In this document: positions 61,810-64,000 of the stretch, one piece after another
How the letters are laid out: every line of letters begins with the position of its first letter
How positions within the stretch are numbered: position 1 is the first letter of the stretch
Origin: Paenibacillus barcinonensis
Lineage (GTDB): Bacteria; Bacillota; Bacilli; Paenibacillales; Paenibacillaceae
Reading direction: 5' to 3'
NCBI RefSeq assembly: GCF_003217495.1
Contig: NZ_QJSW01000022.1
Location: forward strand, 20,764 to 84,763
DNA length: 64,000 bases
Position numbers and translations under genes: made by a program
The notes under the pieces: model-generated
The model's input: the letters and a program-made list of their open reading frames with translations, nothing else
What the model was told of the DNA's origin: nothing
The model's database searches: none

Positions 61810-63390
61810 GTGAAAAAAGAACATGACTCTAAACAGGTTTATTTTGTTGGCGGCGGTATTGCATCCCTTGCGGGAGCAGCTTATTTGGTGAGAGACTGTG
61901 ACTTTCCTGGTGAAAATATTCACATCATCGAAGAAATGCCTATTCTCGGCGGCAGCAATGACGGGGCAGGTAATCCTGAGCAGGGTTACGTCATTCGCGG
62001 TGGACGTATGCTTAATGATGAGGCATATGAGAATCTGTGGGAGCTGCTGGGGACCATTCCTTCTATTGACCATCCGGGCATGTCCGTGAGAGAAGAGATC
62101 ACGGCCTTTGACAATGCAAACCCGACACATTCCAATGCACGGTTGATTAATCGTGACGGTCAGGTCGAGGATGTTCTGTCCATGGGCTTTGACATGGCCG
62201 ACCGGCTGGCGATGGGCAAGCTGATCATTACCCCTGAAGATACGCTGGGCAAATTGCGGATTAACGACTGGTTTGCCCCCCATTTTTTCCAAACGAACTT
62301 CTGGTATATGTGGGCGACGACGTTTGCTTTTCAGCCTTGGCACAGTGCGGTGGAGTTCAAACGATATATGCTTCGATTTTTTCACGAGTTTCCACGCATT
62401 CAGACGCTGGAAGGGGTTACGCGCACACCCTATAACCAATATGACTCGATTATTCTACCGCTACACCGATACTTGGAGCCGTTCGGCGTAGATTTCACGC
62501 TGAAATGCACCGTCACCGATCTGGATTTCAAAGAAGGCGATGGTATTACGGTCACACGGATGCATGTGCGGCGGAATGGTGCTGACGAAGTGATCGAAAT
62601 TCGTGAAGGGGATCTCGTAATTGTAACAAATGGTTCCATGACCGAAGGTGCTGATCTCGGCTCGATGACCTGCGCTCCGAAGCTGAACGGCAAGGGAAGC
62701 TCCTGGCATCTGTGGGAGAACATCGCGGCGAAAAAACCGCGGCTCGGCAACCCGTCCTCTTTTAACGAGCATGTCGATGAATCCAAATGGGAATCGTTCA
62801 CGGTTACGTTTCAGGATTCGGTTTTCTTCGATCTGATGGAAAAGTTCACCCGCAACAGAGCTGGCACTGGTGCTCTCGTCACATTCAAGGATTCAAGCTG
62901 GTTCATGTCCGTTGTGCTTGCTTTTCAGCCGCATTTCCGGAATCAGCCGGAGCATGTCAAGGTCTTCTGGGGTTATGGACTGTATCCTGATAACGTAGGT
63001 GACTATGTGAAAAAAAGAATGTGTGATTGCACCGGAGAAGAGATTATGCAGGAACTGATCGGCCATCTGCATTTTCAGGAGCATCAGGAGTCGATCATGG
63101 CAACAGCCAATTGCATCCCTTGTATGATGCCATATATCACCGCGCAATTCATGCCACGCCTGAACAGTGACCGCCCTCAAGTGGTGCCGGAGGGCTCAAC
63201 CAACCTGGCGTTTATCAGTCAATTTTGCGAGATTCCTGATGATGTGGTGTTTACGGAGGAATATTCGGTTCGCGCCGCACGCATCGCCATATATACACTG
63301 CTTGGCATCAACCGCCCGGTGGAGCCGATCCATCAATATCAATACGATGTGCGCACACTGTTCAGCAGCTTCGTAACTTCGTTCAGATAA
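61810..63390 (+). CDS. ohyA: Oleate hydratase (myosin-cross-reactive antigen family)
   Basis: 526 residues. FAD-dependent hydration of cis-9 unsaturated fatty acids to 10-hydroxy acids. N-terminal FAD motif VGGGIASLAGAAYL, catalytic region GGRMLNDEAYENLW, ATPYNQYDS-like TRTPYNQYDS and C-terminal YTLLGINRPVEPI agree with OhyA. Often protects against antimicrobial unsaturated fatty acids. GTG 61810 is nine bases after GGAGG, favoured over TTG 61804 (three bases). Confidence 0.95.
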   Translation: MKKEHDSKQVYFVGGGIASLAGAAYLVRDCDFPGENIHIIEEMPILGGSNDGAGNPEQGYVIRGGRMLNDEAYENLWELLGTIPSIDHPGMSVREEITAFDNANPTHSNARLINRDGQVEDVLSMGFDMADRLAMGKLIITPEDTLGKLRINDWFAPHFFQTNFWYMWATTFAFQPWHSAVEFKRYMLRFFHEFPRIQTLEGVTRTPYNQYDSIILPLHRYLEPFGVDFTLKCTVTDLDFKEGDGITVTRMHVRRNGADEVIEIREGDLVIVTNGSMTEGADLGSMTCAPKLNGKGSSWHLWENIAAKKPRLGNPSSFNEHVDESKWESFTVTFQDSVFFDLMEKFTRNRAGTGALVTFKDSSWFMSVVLAFQPHFRNQPEHVKVFWGYGLYPDNVGDYVKKRMCDCTGEEIMQELIGHLHFQEHQESIMATANCIPCMMPYITAQFMPRLNSDRPQVVPEGSTNLAFISQFCEIPDDVVFTEEYSVRAARIAIYTLLGINRPVEPIHQYQYDVRTLFSSFVTSFR

Positions 63391-63504
63391 AAATTTCACA
63401 TATGCGTTCAAATACACATTCAGCTGCATAATCGGATATACGTTTAAGATGTGCATTCAGAGAGGCACTCAGCTTTGTGCTCAGATGTGCTTGCAAGATT
63501 TATC

Positions 63505-63550
63505 CACCATTAAGAGTCCTGCAGATTAGATGACAGGACTCTTAATGGTG
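63505..63550 (+). terminator. Terminator of oleate hydratase
   Basis: Perfect 17-bp stem CACCATTAAGAGTCCTG / CAGGACTCTTAATGGTG, then TGTGCTTTTG. Confidence 0.85.
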
Positions 63551-63946
63551 TGTGCTTTTGATTTTGGTCGCCTACACGCTGAACTGAACCTATCCATGAA
63601 GAATAATGGGGAGTTCCAACTATAAGAGTATAGAATTATAAAGGATAGACTTATAGAAGTCGTAGCACGAGAACCAACACCACAGTTTGTATTTTACGCG
63701 GCACCAACCGAACAGCAGCAACTCTGAAAAGCAGCCGTTCACTGACTGCTCATCCAGATAACGTTTAATACAACAGCACTGACTCTAACTGGACAGTCAT
63801 GCAGACAAGGAAACAACAGCTTCCACGCTCTAGCTATGATGAACGTAAACAAGGATAGCCCCCACATATTGCTGAGCATCGTAGGTTAAAATGGAAAGTG
63901 TCAATACCACCATTTCAGAGCTACACAGCAAAGGAGAGCTATCACT
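63551..63946 (+). other. Noncoding left flank of an IS110-type element
   Basis: No gene. IS110-family elements lack terminal inverted repeats and, in the IS621-like group, carry a bridge RNA in the left noncoding end. Small hairpins are visible (AGCAG...CTGCT near 63734). Element boundary not determinable here. Confidence 0.4.
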
Positions 63947-64000
63947 ATGCAGTCTACCACAAAATTCATCGGTTTAGATGTGTCCAAAGAAAAAATTTCG
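63947..64000 (+). mobile_element. IS110-family transposase (partial, first 18 codons)
   Basis: Reads MQSTTKFIGLDVSKEKIS; FIGLDVSKEKI is the start of the DEDD catalytic domain of IS110 transposases, with the first catalytic Asp in GLDVSK. AAGGAG ten bases upstream of ATG. The rest is outside the window, so intactness and subgroup cannot be judged. Confidence 0.88.

Noticed and set aside
61765..62439. 224-residue minus-strand frame
   Set aside because: Antisense to the 5' part of oleate hydratase and its upstream region, with no ribosome site.

Overview
The window reads as a chromosomal segment of a spore-forming, low-to-mid GC Firmicute, most likely Paenibacillus. Evidence: the gene order lonB-lonA-ysxC-hemA-hemX-hemC-hemD-hemB-hemL-spoVID-valS-folC, familiar from Bacillus subtilis; sporulation and germination genes (spoVID, lonB, gerM); strong AGGAGG ribosome binding sites; frequent GTG and TTG starts; and a T-box in front of valS. 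The genus is inferred from gene content and style, since no search could be run.

Layout. 1-30.5 kb is nearly all minus strand and is core housekeeping: maf (cut by the window edge), a DUF4321 protein, a SPOR-domain membrane protein, the T-box controlled valS-folC-murC operon, spoVID, an eight-gene heme/siroheme operon (hemA to hemL plus an RluA-family pseudouridine synthase), ysxC, lonA, lonB, ispG, clpX, clpP, tig, and a YsoA-like gene that appears to start at an ATT codon. 30.5-38.8 kb is an accessory island bounded by two identical, convergent tRNA-Arg(UCU) genes. Each is followed by tandem ~136-bp repeats that carry a terminator hairpin and a 35-nt tRNA-like minihelix. The island holds an MFS exporter, a very large Vpr-like secreted subtilisin and a methyltransferase. 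39-44 kb has a DUF4870 membrane protein, two unknown small genes, asnB and a chemoreceptor.

44.5-49.7 kb holds a tightly overlapping five-gene operon: leucine-rich-repeat protein, ATP-grasp enzyme, alkaline-phosphatase-superfamily hydrolase, and two radical SAM enzymes. It corresponds to the functionally unassigned STM4015-STM4011 locus named from Salmonella and is the best candidate in the window for an undescribed biochemical system. 50-63.4 kb contains rdgB-rph-gerM, pgpA, a ferric-reductase/ApbE/small secreted protein operon (probable extracytoplasmic flavin chemistry), an MBL-fold hydrolase, a methyltransferase, a DUF72 protein, an M20 dipeptidase, and a TetR regulator next to oleate hydratase. 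The window ends in the first 18 codons of an IS110-family transposase.

Several intergenic structures are not ordinary gene parts: phased A-tracts upstream of ysxC; a palindromic array of four 24-nt repeats spaced exactly 50 bp within each pair; a 123-bp MITE-like element ahead of pgpA whose core recurs at 60.5 kb; and a three-armed branched RNA structure at the end of the STM401x operon. All positions, promoters and hairpins were read by eye; nothing was folded or searched computationally.
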